A stretch of 56,582 bases of DNA, taken from positions 1 to 56,582 of the forward strand of contig NZ_JAUYQU010000092.1 of the NCBI RefSeq assembly GCF_030697065.1, in the 5' to 3' direction. The stretch's first letter is position 1. Every line of letters starts with the position of its first letter. The notes under the pieces are model-generated. The model made no database searches and was not told the DNA's origin. It worked only from the letters and a program-made list of their open reading frames with translations. Below are positions 23,547 through 31,982 of this stretch, piece after piece. This DNA is from Bradyrhizobium sp. Lineage in GTDB: Bacteria; Pseudomonadota; Alphaproteobacteria; Rhizobiales; Xanthobacteraceae. The position numbers and the translations under genes are program-made.

Positions 23547-25925
23547 ATGACATTCCCAACAAGGCGAGCATTCCACCTGGGTGGAGCGAGTTGGCTGCTG
23601 CTATGCGCGATGGGCAGCGGCGCCGCGGCTCAGGATGCCGCACCGCCCGCCACGCAGCTGCCGGAAATCACCGTGACCGCGCCAAGCCCGATCGTGCGGC
23701 GAAGCGTCAGGCCTGCGCGCGCGCCGGTGCGCGTGTCCCGCGCCGCTCCCGGGCGCAATCGTGAACCCGCTGCACCGCAGCCCAGCCCGGTCGCGGCGCC
23801 CCAGCAGGGCGTGCTGCCGATCGTGACGGACCAGTTCGCAACCGTCACCGTGATACCGAACGAGGAAATCCGACGCTCGGACGGCACCACGCTCGGCGAT
23901 CTCCTGTTCTCGAAGCCCGGCATCACCAGTTCCAGCTTTGCGCCCGGCGCTGCAACGCGGCCGATTATCCGGGGGCTCGACGTCAACCGCGTCGGCATCG
24001 TCGAGAACGGTATCGGCGGCGGCGGCGTTTCCGACCTCGGCGAGGATCATTTCGTGCCGATCGATCCGCTGGCGACCAACCAGATTGAAGTGATCCGGGG
24101 ACCGGCGGCATTGCGTTACGGGTCGACCTCGATCGGCGGCATCGTCAGCGCCACCAACAATCGAATTCCCGATGCCCTGCCCTCCTGCGCGGCAACGCCG
24201 TTCCGGACCTATGGGCTGCCGACCAAGGCGCCGCTCGCAAACATGCAGTCGGGACCCTGCATGACCGTCGAGACGCGAACAGCCGTCAGTTCGGTCGATC
24301 GCGGCACCGAAGGCGGCATCCTGCTCGATGCCGGCGGCGGCAATTTCGCCATTCACGCCGATGCCTATGGCCGCAGGAGCGGCGACTACAACGTCCCCAG
24401 CCAGCCTTATCTGTTCGAGCCGGCCGCGCCGTTCAACGGCCGTCAGCCCAACTCGGCCGCGCAGGCGGCCGGCGCCTCGATCGGCGGCTCCTTTATCTTC
24501 GACGGCGGCTTCATTGGTGCTGCCATCACGCAGAACGACTCGCTTTATCGTATTCCGGGCATCGAAGCTTCCGATCATCAGGCCCGAATCGACGCGCGTC
24601 AGACCAAGCTCACCGCCAAGGGCGAGTATCGGCCGGACTCGGCGGCGATCGAGGCCATCCGCTTCTGGGCTGGCGCGACCGACTACAAGCACAGCGAGAT
24701 CGCGCTGGCGGATCTCGCCGATCCGACCTCGCTCGGCGTACGGCAAAGCTTCACCAGCAAGGACCAGGAAGGCCGCGTCGAAGTGCAGCTGATGCCGTTC
24801 AACGCGCGCTTCGCCTCGGTAACGACCGCCTTCGGCCTGCAGGCCGGACATCAGGAACTGACCGCGTCGAGTCCCGACGATCCGACCAGTCCGCTCAATG
24901 GACTGTTCAATCCGAACAGCAACAACCGGGTCGCCGGCTATGTCTTCAACGAGTTCAAATTCAGCGAAGTCACCAAGGCGCAAATCGCCGGGCGGATCGA
25001 ACGCGTCAATCTCTCCGGCACGACGCCGGACTTCGCATCCGAGGTGTTCGACCTCAACGTCGACCCCGCCGGCATCGGAGCCGCAACCCCGCGCAACCTG
25101 CACTTTACGCCGAAAAGCGCCAGCGTCGGCCTGATCCAGGATCTGCCATGGGGTCTGGTCGCCAGCATCACCGGCCAGTATGTCGAGCGCGCGCCCAAGC
25201 CGGCCGAGCTTTTTTCACGCGGCCCGCACGAAGCCACCGTCACGTTCGACATCGGCAATCCCAACCTCGGGATTGAAACCGCCAAGTCGATCGAGATCGG
25301 ATTGCGGCGGGCGACTGGGCCGTTGCGGTTCGAAGCGACCGCCTTCTACACGAAGTTCAACGGCTTCATCTACCGGCGCCTGACCGGCAACACCTGTGAA
25401 GACGTCGCCTGCGTCGATCCGGCCGATCCGGCTTCTCCGCTCGAGCTCAATCAGGCGATCTACTCACAGCGCGACGCCACCTTCCGCGGCGTCGAATTCC
25501 AGAGCCAGCTCGATGTCGGCCAATTCCACGGCGGCATCTGGGGCGTCGAAAGCCAGTTCGACGTCGTCCGTGCCACTTTCTCCGACGGCACCAACGTTCC
25601 CAGGATTCCGCCGGTCCGCGCCGGCACGGGCCTGTTCTGGCGCGATGCGAACTGGCTGGCGCGGATCAACTATCTGCATGCCTTCGCGCAGAACCATATC
25701 GCCGTGGTCGGCGAAACGCCGACCGCGGGCTATAACCTGCTGAAGGCGGAAATCAGCTACAAGACCAGGCTGGATCCCAGCTGGTTCGGCGCGCGCGAAA
25801 TGATGGTGGGCCTCGTCGGCAACAATCTGCTGAACGAGAACATCCGCAATTCGGTGTCCTACAACAAGGATGAGGTCCTGCTGCCGGGCATCGGCGTGCG
25901 GGCATTTGCGAACCTGAAGTTCTAG
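23547..25925 (+). CDS. TonB-dependent outer membrane receptor, probably for zinc
   Basis: The 792-residue protein has a signal peptide ending AAAQDAAPP, a TonB-box-like EITVTAP, a plug domain (DGTTLGDLLFSKPGITSSSF, RPIIRGLDVNRVGIVENGIG, IEVIRGPAALRYGS) and a 22-strand-type barrel ending in phenylalanine (VRAFANLKF). Two Cys pairs occur in predicted loops (SCAATPF...GPCM, and CEDVACVD). It follows the His-rich gene under a Zur-type box, so zinc uptake in the manner of ZnuD is the best reading; the sequence itself does not fix the metal. The start at 23547 is the ATG that directly precedes the signal peptide. Confidence 0.88.
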   Translation: MTFPTRRAFHLGGASWLLLCAMGSGAAAQDAAPPATQLPEITVTAPSPIVRRSVRPARAPVRVSRAAPGRNREPAAPQPSPVAAPQQGVLPIVTDQFATVTVIPNEEIRRSDGTTLGDLLFSKPGITSSSFAPGAATRPIIRGLDVNRVGIVENGIGGGGVSDLGEDHFVPIDPLATNQIEVIRGPAALRYGSTSIGGIVSATNNRIPDALPSCAATPFRTYGLPTKAPLANMQSGPCMTVETRTAVSSVDRGTEGGILLDAGGGNFAIHADAYGRRSGDYNVPSQPYLFEPAAPFNGRQPNSAAQAAGASIGGSFIFDGGFIGAAITQNDSLYRIPGIEASDHQARIDARQTKLTAKGEYRPDSAAIEAIRFWAGATDYKHSEIALADLADPTSLGVRQSFTSKDQEGRVEVQLMPFNARFASVTTAFGLQAGHQELTASSPDDPTSPLNGLFNPNSNNRVAGYVFNEFKFSEVTKAQIAGRIERVNLSGTTPDFASEVFDLNVDPAGIGAATPRNLHFTPKSASVGLIQDLPWGLVASITGQYVERAPKPAELFSRGPHEATVTFDIGNPNLGIETAKSIEIGLRRATGPLRFEATAFYTKFNGFIYRRLTGNTCEDVACVDPADPASPLELNQAIYSQRDATFRGVEFQSQLDVGQFHGGIWGVESQFDVVRATFSDGTNVPRIPPVRAGTGLFWRDANWLARINYLHAFAQNHIAVVGETPTAGYNLLKAEISYKTRLDPSWFGAREMMVGLVGNNLLNENIRNSVSYNKDEVLLPGIGVRAFANLKF

Positions 25926-25949
25926 TTACATTTGCGCGGCGGTGACCTC

Positions 25950-26035
25950 GCTCCTCGAACCGCCCCGCTCCCTCATGGTGAGGAGCGCGTCCGGCAGCGC
26001 CCTTGAGCTGCCCGGCGCGCGCCTCGAGGCATCGT
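25950..26035. repeat. Possible dispersed intergenic repeat
   Basis: The stretch CCTCATGGTGAGGAGCGCG followed by a GC-rich inverted segment ending CGCGCCTCGAGGCATCGTGG resembles a repeat common between Bradyrhizobium genes. The inner CTCATGGTGAG can form a small hairpin. I rely on memory of the motif, and only one copy is in this window. Confidence 0.3.
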
Positions 26036-26039
26036 GGCA

Positions 26040-26552
26040 CTACGTCGCCAGGCTCCAGTCCGGGCGGATCGCGCCGGAGACATCGGTGAACGCGCCCTCG
26101 ACGAGTTCGGCCACCAGAAGACGGCTGTAATCCACCGGTCCGGGCATGACCGCCCGCCCCTTCGGAACCGGCTTGAAGCCGACGCGACTGTAATAGGCCT
26201 CGTCGCCGACCAGCAGCACGAGGCGATGTCCTTTGGTCCTGGCGTCCTTCAGCGCGCGGTCCAGCAGCGCGCTTCCGACGCCGCGGCTGCGAAACGGCGG
26301 CTCGACCGTCAGCGGACCCAGCAGCAATGCCCTGGTATCGTCGATGCAGATCGGCAGTTGCCGCACCGAACCGACCAGCAGCGTACCGATCCGGGCGGTG
26401 AAGGACAGATCGAGCAAATGATCGACATGCTCGCGCAGCCGGTAGGCGCTCAGCGCGAAGCGGCCGGGCCCGAAGGTGCGCTGGTGCAGGCGTTCGATCG
26501 GCAGCGCGTCGCTGGGGGTCTCGGCCAGTATCGTCAGTGAGAGGTCGCTCAT
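26040..26552 (-). CDS. GNAT-family N-acetyltransferase
   Basis: The 170-residue protein has the GNAT acetyl-CoA site LLLGPLTVEPPFRSRGVGSA, matching the R/Q-x-x-G-x-G/A loop, and the later strand LVLLVGDEAYYSRVGFKPV typical of the YhbS branch. Those proteins acetylate small amines or protein N-termini. The catalytic base is not obvious. It stands alone, converging with the TonB receptor gene and 69 bases upstream of nothing on its own strand but the glycosyltransferase stop at 26622. Substrate unknown. Confidence 0.85.
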   Translation of the reverse strand: MSDLSLTILAETPSDALPIERLHQRTFGPGRFALSAYRLREHVDHLLDLSFTARIGTLLVGSVRQLPICIDDTRALLLGPLTVEPPFRSRGVGSALLDRALKDARTKGHRLVLLVGDEAYYSRVGFKPVPKGRAVMPGPVDYSRLLVAELVEGAFTDVSGAIRPDWSLAT

Positions 26553-26621
26553 GCTGGGGCGCGGGATAGCATCTGGCGGACGCGCGGTCCATCGCCCATC
26601 CCGCGTTAATATCCGGCCGGA

Positions 26622-27557
26622 TCAGTTCCTGATAACGGGAGCCTGGGACAGATAGGCCAGGAGCTTCATCTCGCGCCGTCCGCGCGTCACCGTATCGAGC
26701 ACCAGCCCCGAGGATACCGACAGCACTGCCAGGATCATCATGCCCATCGACAGGACCGCCGTCGGCAGCCGCGGGACGATACCTTGCTCGAGATAGGTGA
26801 CGATGACGGGAATCGCGAGGCCGACCGAGACCAGCGTCAGGAAGATCCCGATGGCGGTGAAAAAGCGCAGCGGCTTTTCCGAACGGTAGAGTTTGAGGAT
26901 GGTGCCGAGGATGCGAAATCCGTCGCGCCAGGTATTGAGCTTGCTGAACGAGCCTTCCGGCCGGGCGAAATAGGGCGTCTCGATCTCGGCGACCGGCAGC
27001 GCCAGTTCGAGCGCATGGACGCTGAGCTCGGTCTCGATTTCGAAGCCGTCCGACAGCACCGGGAAGGATTTGACGAAGCGCCGCGAGAACACGCGATAGC
27101 CGGAAAGAATATCCTTGAAGGCCTGGCCGAACACCGTGGAGAGAAATCCCGTCAGCATCCGGTTGCCGGTGCGGTGACCGGGCCGGTAGGCCGCCACGGT
27201 CTGGTCGACGCGAAACCCCACCACCATGTCGAGATGATCCGACAGCAGCATCCCGATCATCCGCGGCGCGCTGGCGGCATCATAGGTCGCATCGCCGTCG
27301 ACCAGCACGTAGATGTCGGCGTCGACATCGGCGAACATCCGCCGCACAACATGGCCCTTGCCCTGGCGGCGTTCGCTGCGCACCTCGGCGCCCGCCTCGC
27401 GCGCCACCGCGACGGTGCGGTCCGACGAATTGTTGTCGTAGACGAAGATTTGGGCCTGCGGCAGCGCCTTGCGAAAATCCGAGATCACGGTCGCGACCGC
27501 GGCCTCCTCGTTGAAGCACGGCACCAGAACCGCAATCCGCATCGTCGGTGTGATCAT
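26622..27557 (-). CDS. Family 2 glycosyltransferase with C-terminal membrane helices
   Basis: The 311-residue protein begins with a GT-A fold: IAVLVPCFNEEAAVATVISD, FVYDNNSSDRTVAVA, the catalytic metal motif YVLVDGDATYD (D-G-D), and the acceptor region DILSGYRVFSRRFVKSFP. Two membrane helices follow at about 230-255 and 265-295. This is the DPM1/DPG synthase-like layout, where sugar from a nucleotide is moved to polyprenyl phosphate. The start may instead be the ATG at 27542 (MRIAVLVPC). Neighbours give no hint of the final glycan. Confidence 0.88.
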   Translation of the reverse strand: MITPTMRIAVLVPCFNEEAAVATVISDFRKALPQAQIFVYDNNSSDRTVAVAREAGAEVRSERRQGKGHVVRRMFADVDADIYVLVDGDATYDAASAPRMIGMLLSDHLDMVVGFRVDQTVAAYRPGHRTGNRMLTGFLSTVFGQAFKDILSGYRVFSRRFVKSFPVLSDGFEIETELSVHALELALPVAEIETPYFARPEGSFSKLNTWRDGFRILGTILKLYRSEKPLRFFTAIGIFLTLVSVGLAIPVIVTYLEQGIVPRLPTAVLSMGMMILAVLSVSSGLVLDTVTRGRREMKLLAYLSQAPVIRN

Positions 27558-27622
27558 CGAAGGGCCGTCAGCCGAATCAGGTTTGTTATGAGGTCGTTCG
27601 CACTTTTACTGGTTGCGGAGCG

Positions 27623-28114
27623 CTAACGCCACGTCGCGATCGGCTCCCTGCCCTCGAGCACTTCCGCGATCCGCAGGCGGGTGCCCGGGGTGGTCGCCTC
27701 CGGCAAGGCCGCGGCATCGAAAAAGCCGCAATCGACGATCTCATGGTTGGCCTCGGGCAGCCGGTCCTGGCTGAATTGCCTGACTACGTAGACCGCGACG
27801 TGGTCCCGGCCGGAGACATGGCTGTTCAGGAACAGGCCGTGCAGCGGCGGCTCGCCATCGAGCTCGATCCGCCCCTCCTCCGCCAGTTCGCGGCGCAGCG
27901 CATCGCGAAAGGTTTCACCGACCTCGACGCCGCCGCCGGGCAGATGCCAGCCGGAGACGTAGCTGTGCCTGACCAGAAACACCCTGTCATCGCCGTCCAG
28001 CACGACGGCGCGGACCCCGAGCGTCATGCCGCGGGCGAATCTCCAATAGAGATGGAAAACCCGCCGCAGCGCCGGCTCAAGCGTGATTCGCAGCTTCTGC
28101 AGGTCCGTCGCCAT
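27623..28114 (-). CDS. NUDIX hydrolase
   Basis: A 163-residue protein with a complete NUDIX box, GGGVEVGETFRDALRRELAEEG (given as start GGGVEVGE and end RELAEEG), preceded by YVSGWHLP. An N-terminal helix region (LEPALRRVFHLYWRFARGM) resembles NUDIX proteins linked to lipid or glycan loci. The ATG at 28114 is preferred over 28123 because AGGA then lies ten bases ahead. It is divergent from the phosphoesterase gene and shares its strand with the glycosyltransferase. Substrate unknown. Confidence 0.85.
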   Translation of the reverse strand: MATDLQKLRITLEPALRRVFHLYWRFARGMTLGVRAVVLDGDDRVFLVRHSYVSGWHLPGGGVEVGETFRDALRRELAEEGRIELDGEPPLHGLFLNSHVSGRDHVAVYVVRQFSQDRLPEANHEIVDCGFFDAAALPEATTPGTRLRIAEVLEGREPIATWR

Positions 28115-28255
28115 CGAGCCCATATCCTGACATCGCGTTTGATCCTTGCGCCGCGCCAGCCGGCTTGCCAATACTTTGAACGGGATTTCCAGAGAGTATC
28201 ACGAGATGATCGCGCGACGGCTCCGTCCCGCAGGCAACCGAAGCGGACGCGGGTG

Positions 28256-29146
28256 ATGACGGCCTTCACGCTGGCGCATCTGTCCGATCCGCATCTGCCG
28301 CCGATGCCGGCGGCAGGGTTGCGCGATCTCCTGGGCAAGCGCGCGCTCGGCTACCTCAACTGGACCCGCAACCGCCACAAGGTCCATCGGCGCGAGGTGC
28401 TCGACGCGCTGGTGTCGGACTTGCAGGCGCAGGCGCCGGACCAGATCGCGGTGACCGGCGACCTCGTCAATCTGGCGCTGGATGCGGAGTTTGCGCCGTC
28501 GCGGGCCTGGCTGGAAAGCGTCGGTCCCGCGGAGCGCGTCACGGTGATTCCCGGCAATCACGACGCCTATGTTCGCGCCACGCAGCATCGCTTTGCCGAG
28601 GCCTGGGGGGATTACCTGCGCGGCGACGCGGCGCCGGACGGCGACGTCGCCTTTCCACAGTTGCGCCGGCGCGGCCCGCTGGCGCTGATCAGCGCATCGT
28701 CGGCGGTCCCGACGCCGCCCCTGATGGCGACCGGATGGCTCGGGCGCCGCCAACTGGACGCGCTGGAGCGCATGCTGGCTGCGCTCGCCGCCGAGCAGGC
28801 GTTTCGCGTGCTGCTGATCCATCATCCGCTGCAGTCAAATTCCAGCTACAAGCGGCTGACCGATTCGGCTGAGCTCATCGCGCTGTTGCAACGGCATGGC
28901 GTAGAGCTGGTCCTGCACGGGCACGATCACGTTCATTCCACCATCTGGATCGACGGGCCGCGGGCAAAAATCCCGGTGATCGGCGTGCCCTCGGCCTCCG
29001 CCGTCGCCCATGGCCGCTATCCGGCGGCAGCCTATAATCTGTTTTCGATCGCGCGCGAGGGCGAGGCGTGGCGGTGCGAACAGACCGTGCGGGGGATCGA
29101 CGATGTGCTGCGCGTCCGCCAGATCAGGCAGGCCCGGCTGCTCTAG
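28256..29146 (+). CDS. Calcineurin-like metallophosphoesterase
   Basis: The 296-residue protein has all five metallophosphoesterase motifs: LAHLSDPHLPP (D-x-H), VTGDLVN (GD), VIPGNHDAY (GNHD), LLIHHPLQ (H) and LHGHDHVH (GHxH). These bind two metal ions and hydrolyse phosphomono- or diesters, in the manner of cyclic-nucleotide phosphodiesterases such as CpdA, though nothing proves that substrate. No signal peptide is present. The ATG at 28256 follows a GCGGGTG leader. The last four bases overlap the convergent gene at 29143. Confidence 0.9.
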   Translation: MTAFTLAHLSDPHLPPMPAAGLRDLLGKRALGYLNWTRNRHKVHRREVLDALVSDLQAQAPDQIAVTGDLVNLALDAEFAPSRAWLESVGPAERVTVIPGNHDAYVRATQHRFAEAWGDYLRGDAAPDGDVAFPQLRRRGPLALISASSAVPTPPLMATGWLGRRQLDALERMLAALAAEQAFRVLLIHHPLQSNSSYKRLTDSAELIALLQRHGVELVLHGHDHVHSTIWIDGPRAKIPVIGVPSASAVAHGRYPAAAYNLFSIAREGEAWRCEQTVRGIDDVLRVRQIRQARLL

Positions 29147-29700
29147 AGATTCCGCAAGGTCGCGAACAAAGCGAGGCCGAACAGCGCGATGGCGCCGGCG
29201 AGGAAGCCCAGCACGAAGGTCCAGAAACCGCTGCGGCGCTTTGGCTCGACGACCACCGGCTCCGGCGCGGGCGTGGCGACCAGCGCATGCTCGCGCTCGA
29301 TCATGCGGCGGGCGACGTAATCGGTGACGGCGTCGACGATGGCGGCGACGTCATGCGACTCGGCGATGACGATGCGGCCGAAGCGGGTGTCCTGCACGAA
29401 GCGGTAGATGCGCTTGTCGCGCCCCATCAGCACATGGGCGACGACGTCGATCCACAGCCGCGGCGTGTCGCCCTGGCTGATGCCGCGGTCGAACAGGTCG
29501 ATCTTTTCCGGGATTTGCGCGAACAGCGGCTCCAGCGCGTCGTTGAGAATTTCGAGCCGCGCCACTTCGGCATCGCGCAGATCGACCACGACCCCGGTGC
29601 GGTCGGCGGCCTCGATCCGCGCCTGCCGCAAGGCATCGCGCAGCCGGACGGGACGCGTGGTGCTGACCGCCTGGCTCCCGGTATTCTGCGCGTCTGACAT
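29143..29700 (-). CDS. Conserved hypothetical protein with C-terminal membrane anchor
   Basis: The 185-residue protein has a soluble domain of about 140 residues (LRDALRQARIEAADRTGVVV, VDLRDAEVARLEILNDALEP, VAHVLMGRDKRIYRFVQDTR) followed by a Pro/Glu linker and one membrane helix, GFWTFVLGFLAGAIALFGLA. This tail-anchored layout puts the domain in the cytoplasm. I know similar Bradyrhizobiaceae proteins only as hypotheticals. It converges with the phosphoesterase gene, overlapping by four bases. Confidence 0.75.
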   Translation of the reverse strand: MSDAQNTGSQAVSTTRPVRLRDALRQARIEAADRTGVVVDLRDAEVARLEILNDALEPLFAQIPEKIDLFDRGISQGDTPRLWIDVVAHVLMGRDKRIYRFVQDTRFGRIVIAESHDVAAIVDAVTDYVARRMIEREHALVATPAPEPVVVEPKRRSGFWTFVLGFLAGAIALFGLALFATLRNL

Positions 29701-29848
29701 CCGCTTGATCGCCTTTGCCTGAGGGGTAACCGTGGCGTTAACCTATCAGTAACCACGTTTGGCGCAAAGGCTGTTTATTCCCAAGGGTTTAGGTCTCCGG
29801 CTCTTTCTTGCCTCACCCGCAAGCGCAGACAGCGAAAGCCAAAACCGC

Positions 29849-29884
29849 GAGCGGCCCCATCCGGGGTTACCGAAGGGGCCGCTC
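29849..29884 (-). terminator. Rho-independent terminator after the aceA-DUF4170 unit
   Basis: GAGCGGCCCC at 29849-29858 and GGGGCCGCTC at 29875-29884 form a 10-base perfect stem with a 16-base loop. Read on the minus strand, it is followed closely by GCGGTTTTGG, giving a short U run. It lies 42 bases after the DUF4170 stop codon. Confidence 0.7.
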
Positions 29885-29925
29885 TCGTCCCTGGACGTCT
29901 TCTTCTAGTTACCTGGCAACAGGCC

Positions 29926-30135
29926 TCACGCCGAGACGCGGGCGGGCTCTTCCACGATGGAGAAGCGCACGCCGGCCTTGTGCCGGTTCTCTTCCGAGAC
30001 GACGCGCCAGGCATCCTCGGCTTCCCCACGGGTCTTGAACGGACCCTGCACCTGGGCCGAGCCTTCCACGAGCTTGTGGAAGTTCATCGAACCGAACTCG
30101 CCGCCAATCACCCAGAAATTGCTGCCTTTGGTCAT
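29926..30135 (-). CDS. DUF4170 small protein
   Basis: A 69-residue protein: FWVIGGEFGSMNFHKLVEGS, GPFKTRGEAEDAWRVVSEEN and the end FSIVEEP, which is the DUF4170 pattern of small alpha-beta proteins. Function is unknown. It starts 21 bases after the isocitrate lyase stop, and a terminator follows, so it is the second gene of that transcription unit. Co-transcription with a glyoxylate-cycle enzyme may hint at a role in the same condition. Confidence 0.85.
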   Translation of the reverse strand: MTKGSNFWVIGGEFGSMNFHKLVEGSAQVQGPFKTRGEAEDAWRVVSEENRHKAGVRFSIVEEPARVSA

Positions 30136-30156
30136 GATCGTCTCCTGCTGTTGCCG

Positions 30157-31794
30157 TTAGCCGAACTGGTTCATCGTGTTGTGGGCACCGCCCGCCTTCA
30201 AGGCGGCTTCACCGGCGAAATACTCCTTGTGATCGTCGCCGATATCGGAGCCGGCCATGTTCTGATGCTTCGCGCAGGCGATACCCTGACGGATCTCCTG
30301 GCGCTGAACGTTCTTCACGTAGCCCAGCATGCCCTGCTCGCCAAAATACTCCCTCGCGAGATTGTCGGTCGACAGAGCTGCCGTGTGATAGGTCGGCAAC
30401 GTGATCAGATGGTGGAAGATGCCGGCACGCTTGGCCGAATCCGCCTGGAAGGTGCGGATGCGCTCGTCGGCTTCGAGGCCGAGCGGCGTATCGTCGTATT
30501 CCGGCTTCATCAGTTCGGCCCGATTGTACTTGCGGACATCCTTGCCGGCTTCCTTCATCGCGTCGTAGACCTGCCAACGGAAGTTGAGCGTCCAGTTGAA
30601 CGAGGGCGAGTTGTTGTAGGCCAGTTTCGCGTTCGGAACGACCTCGCGAATGCGGTCGACCATCTTGGCGATCTGCTCGATATGCGGCTTCTCGGTTTCG
30701 ATCCACAACAGGTCGGCGCCGTTCTGCAGCGAGGTGATGCTGTCGAGTACGCAGCGATCTTCGCCGGTGCCGGCGCGGAACTGGTAGAGGTTGCTGGCCA
30801 GCCGCTTCGGACGCAGCATCTTGCCATTGCGGTTGATGATGACATCGCCATTCCTGGCATTGTCGGCCGTCACTTCCTCGCAATCCAGGAAACTGTTGTA
30901 CTGATCGCCGAGGTCGCCGGGCTTGTGGCTCACGGCGATTTGCTGCGTGAGACCGGCACCCAGCGAGTCGGTGCGGGTCACGACGATGCCGTCTTCGACG
31001 CCCAGTTCGAGGAAGGCATGGCGGCACGCCCGGATCTTCGCCAGGAACACCTCGTGCGGCACGGTAACCTTGCCATCCTGGTGGCCGCACTGCTTCTCGT
31101 CGGAAACCTGATTTTCGATCTGCAGGGCGCACGCACCTGCTTCGATCATCTTCTTGGCAAGCAGATAGGTCGCCTCCGCATTGCCAAAACCGGCGTCGAT
31201 GTCCGCGATGACGGGCACGACATGGGTCTGGAAGTTGTCGACCTTTTCGATCAATGCCTTTTCCGTTGCCTTGTCGCCAGCCTTGCGAGCGGCGTCGATG
31301 GCGCGGAAGGTATCGTTGAGTTCACGGGAGTCCGCCTGACGGAGGAAGGTGTAGAGTTCCTCGATCAGCGCCGGCACCGAGGTCTTCTCATGCATCGACT
31401 GATCGGGAAGCGGTCCGAATTCGGAGCGAAGTGCGGCGATCATCCAGCCGGACAGATACAGGTAGCGGCGATCGGTCTTGCCGAAATGCTTCTTGACCGA
31501 AATCAGCTTCTGCTGCGCGATGAAACCGTGCCAGCAACCGAGTGACTGGGTGTACTTGGTGGGATCGGCGTCATAGGCCGCCATATCGCTGCGCATCAGC
31601 GCGGCGGTGTATCGGGCGATGTCCAGGCCGGTCTTGAAGCGGTTCTGCAGACGCATACGCGCCACGGCTTCGGCGGTGACGCCGTTCCAGGTCGGCTGGG
31701 TCTTGAGCAGCGCCTCGGCAGCGCCAAGCTCGCTCAGATAGGAAGCCGGTCCCTGGAGAGCCTGGTCACTGATCCCTCGTGGCTGGTAGTTCAT
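30157..31794 (-). CDS. aceA: Isocitrate lyase (long form)
   Basis: The 545-residue enzyme cleaves isocitrate to glyoxylate and succinate, the first step of the glyoxylate shunt used on acetate and fatty acids. The catalytic cysteine is C236 in SDEKQCGHQDGKV. The short E. coli form has KKCGH, and KQCGH is normal in the longer class. Other family motifs are YLYLSGWMIAALRSEFGPLP, PVIADIDAGFGNAEATYLL and YNNSPSFNW. The second ATG (31794) is preferred because AAGGA lies eight bases ahead of it and only two ahead of the first. The gene diverges from an ScfR-type regulator over a region with six TGTCA repeats. Confidence 0.96.
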   Translation of the reverse strand: MNYQPRGISDQALQGPASYLSELGAAEALLKTQPTWNGVTAEAVARMRLQNRFKTGLDIARYTAALMRSDMAAYDADPTKYTQSLGCWHGFIAQQKLISVKKHFGKTDRRYLYLSGWMIAALRSEFGPLPDQSMHEKTSVPALIEELYTFLRQADSRELNDTFRAIDAARKAGDKATEKALIEKVDNFQTHVVPVIADIDAGFGNAEATYLLAKKMIEAGACALQIENQVSDEKQCGHQDGKVTVPHEVFLAKIRACRHAFLELGVEDGIVVTRTDSLGAGLTQQIAVSHKPGDLGDQYNSFLDCEEVTADNARNGDVIINRNGKMLRPKRLASNLYQFRAGTGEDRCVLDSITSLQNGADLLWIETEKPHIEQIAKMVDRIREVVPNAKLAYNNSPSFNWTLNFRWQVYDAMKEAGKDVRKYNRAELMKPEYDDTPLGLEADERIRTFQADSAKRAGIFHHLITLPTYHTAALSTDNLAREYFGEQGMLGYVKNVQRQEIRQGIACAKHQNMAGSDIGDDHKEYFAGEAALKAGGAHNTMNQFG

Positions 31795-31899
31795 GTGCAT
31801 GATCCTTTCGGCGACAATTCGTCACTAGACATTCTTGACAGTGCATTGCGAAACGTGCCGAGAGCTAAACGCCAAACTTCCGAATTCGTATAGATACCT

Positions 31900-31966
31900 T
31901 GTCATTTATTGGTGATGTCATGTAACATACGTACTTGTCATAGATGTCATGTTGTCAAGTTTGTCA
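31900..31966. promoter_or_regulatory. Array of six TGTCA repeats between aceA and scfR
   Basis: TGTCA occurs on the plus strand at 31900, 31916, 31936, 31945, 31953 and 31962, all in the same orientation and mostly preceded by T or A. The last four are spaced 8-9 bases apart. The opposite orientation TGACA appears at 31836, closer to aceA. The array covers the region just before the regulator's ATG at 31983. It is a plausible binding region for the ScfR protein, but the motif is not the RamB consensus of actinobacteria. Confidence 0.55.
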
Positions 31967-31982
31967 CAAACAGGACGCAGCC

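Noticed and set aside
30157..31794. KQCGH in place of KKCGH in isocitrate lyase, considered as a loss of function
   Set aside because: The longer class of isocitrate lyases normally has KQCGH, and the catalytic Cys and neighbouring His are kept.
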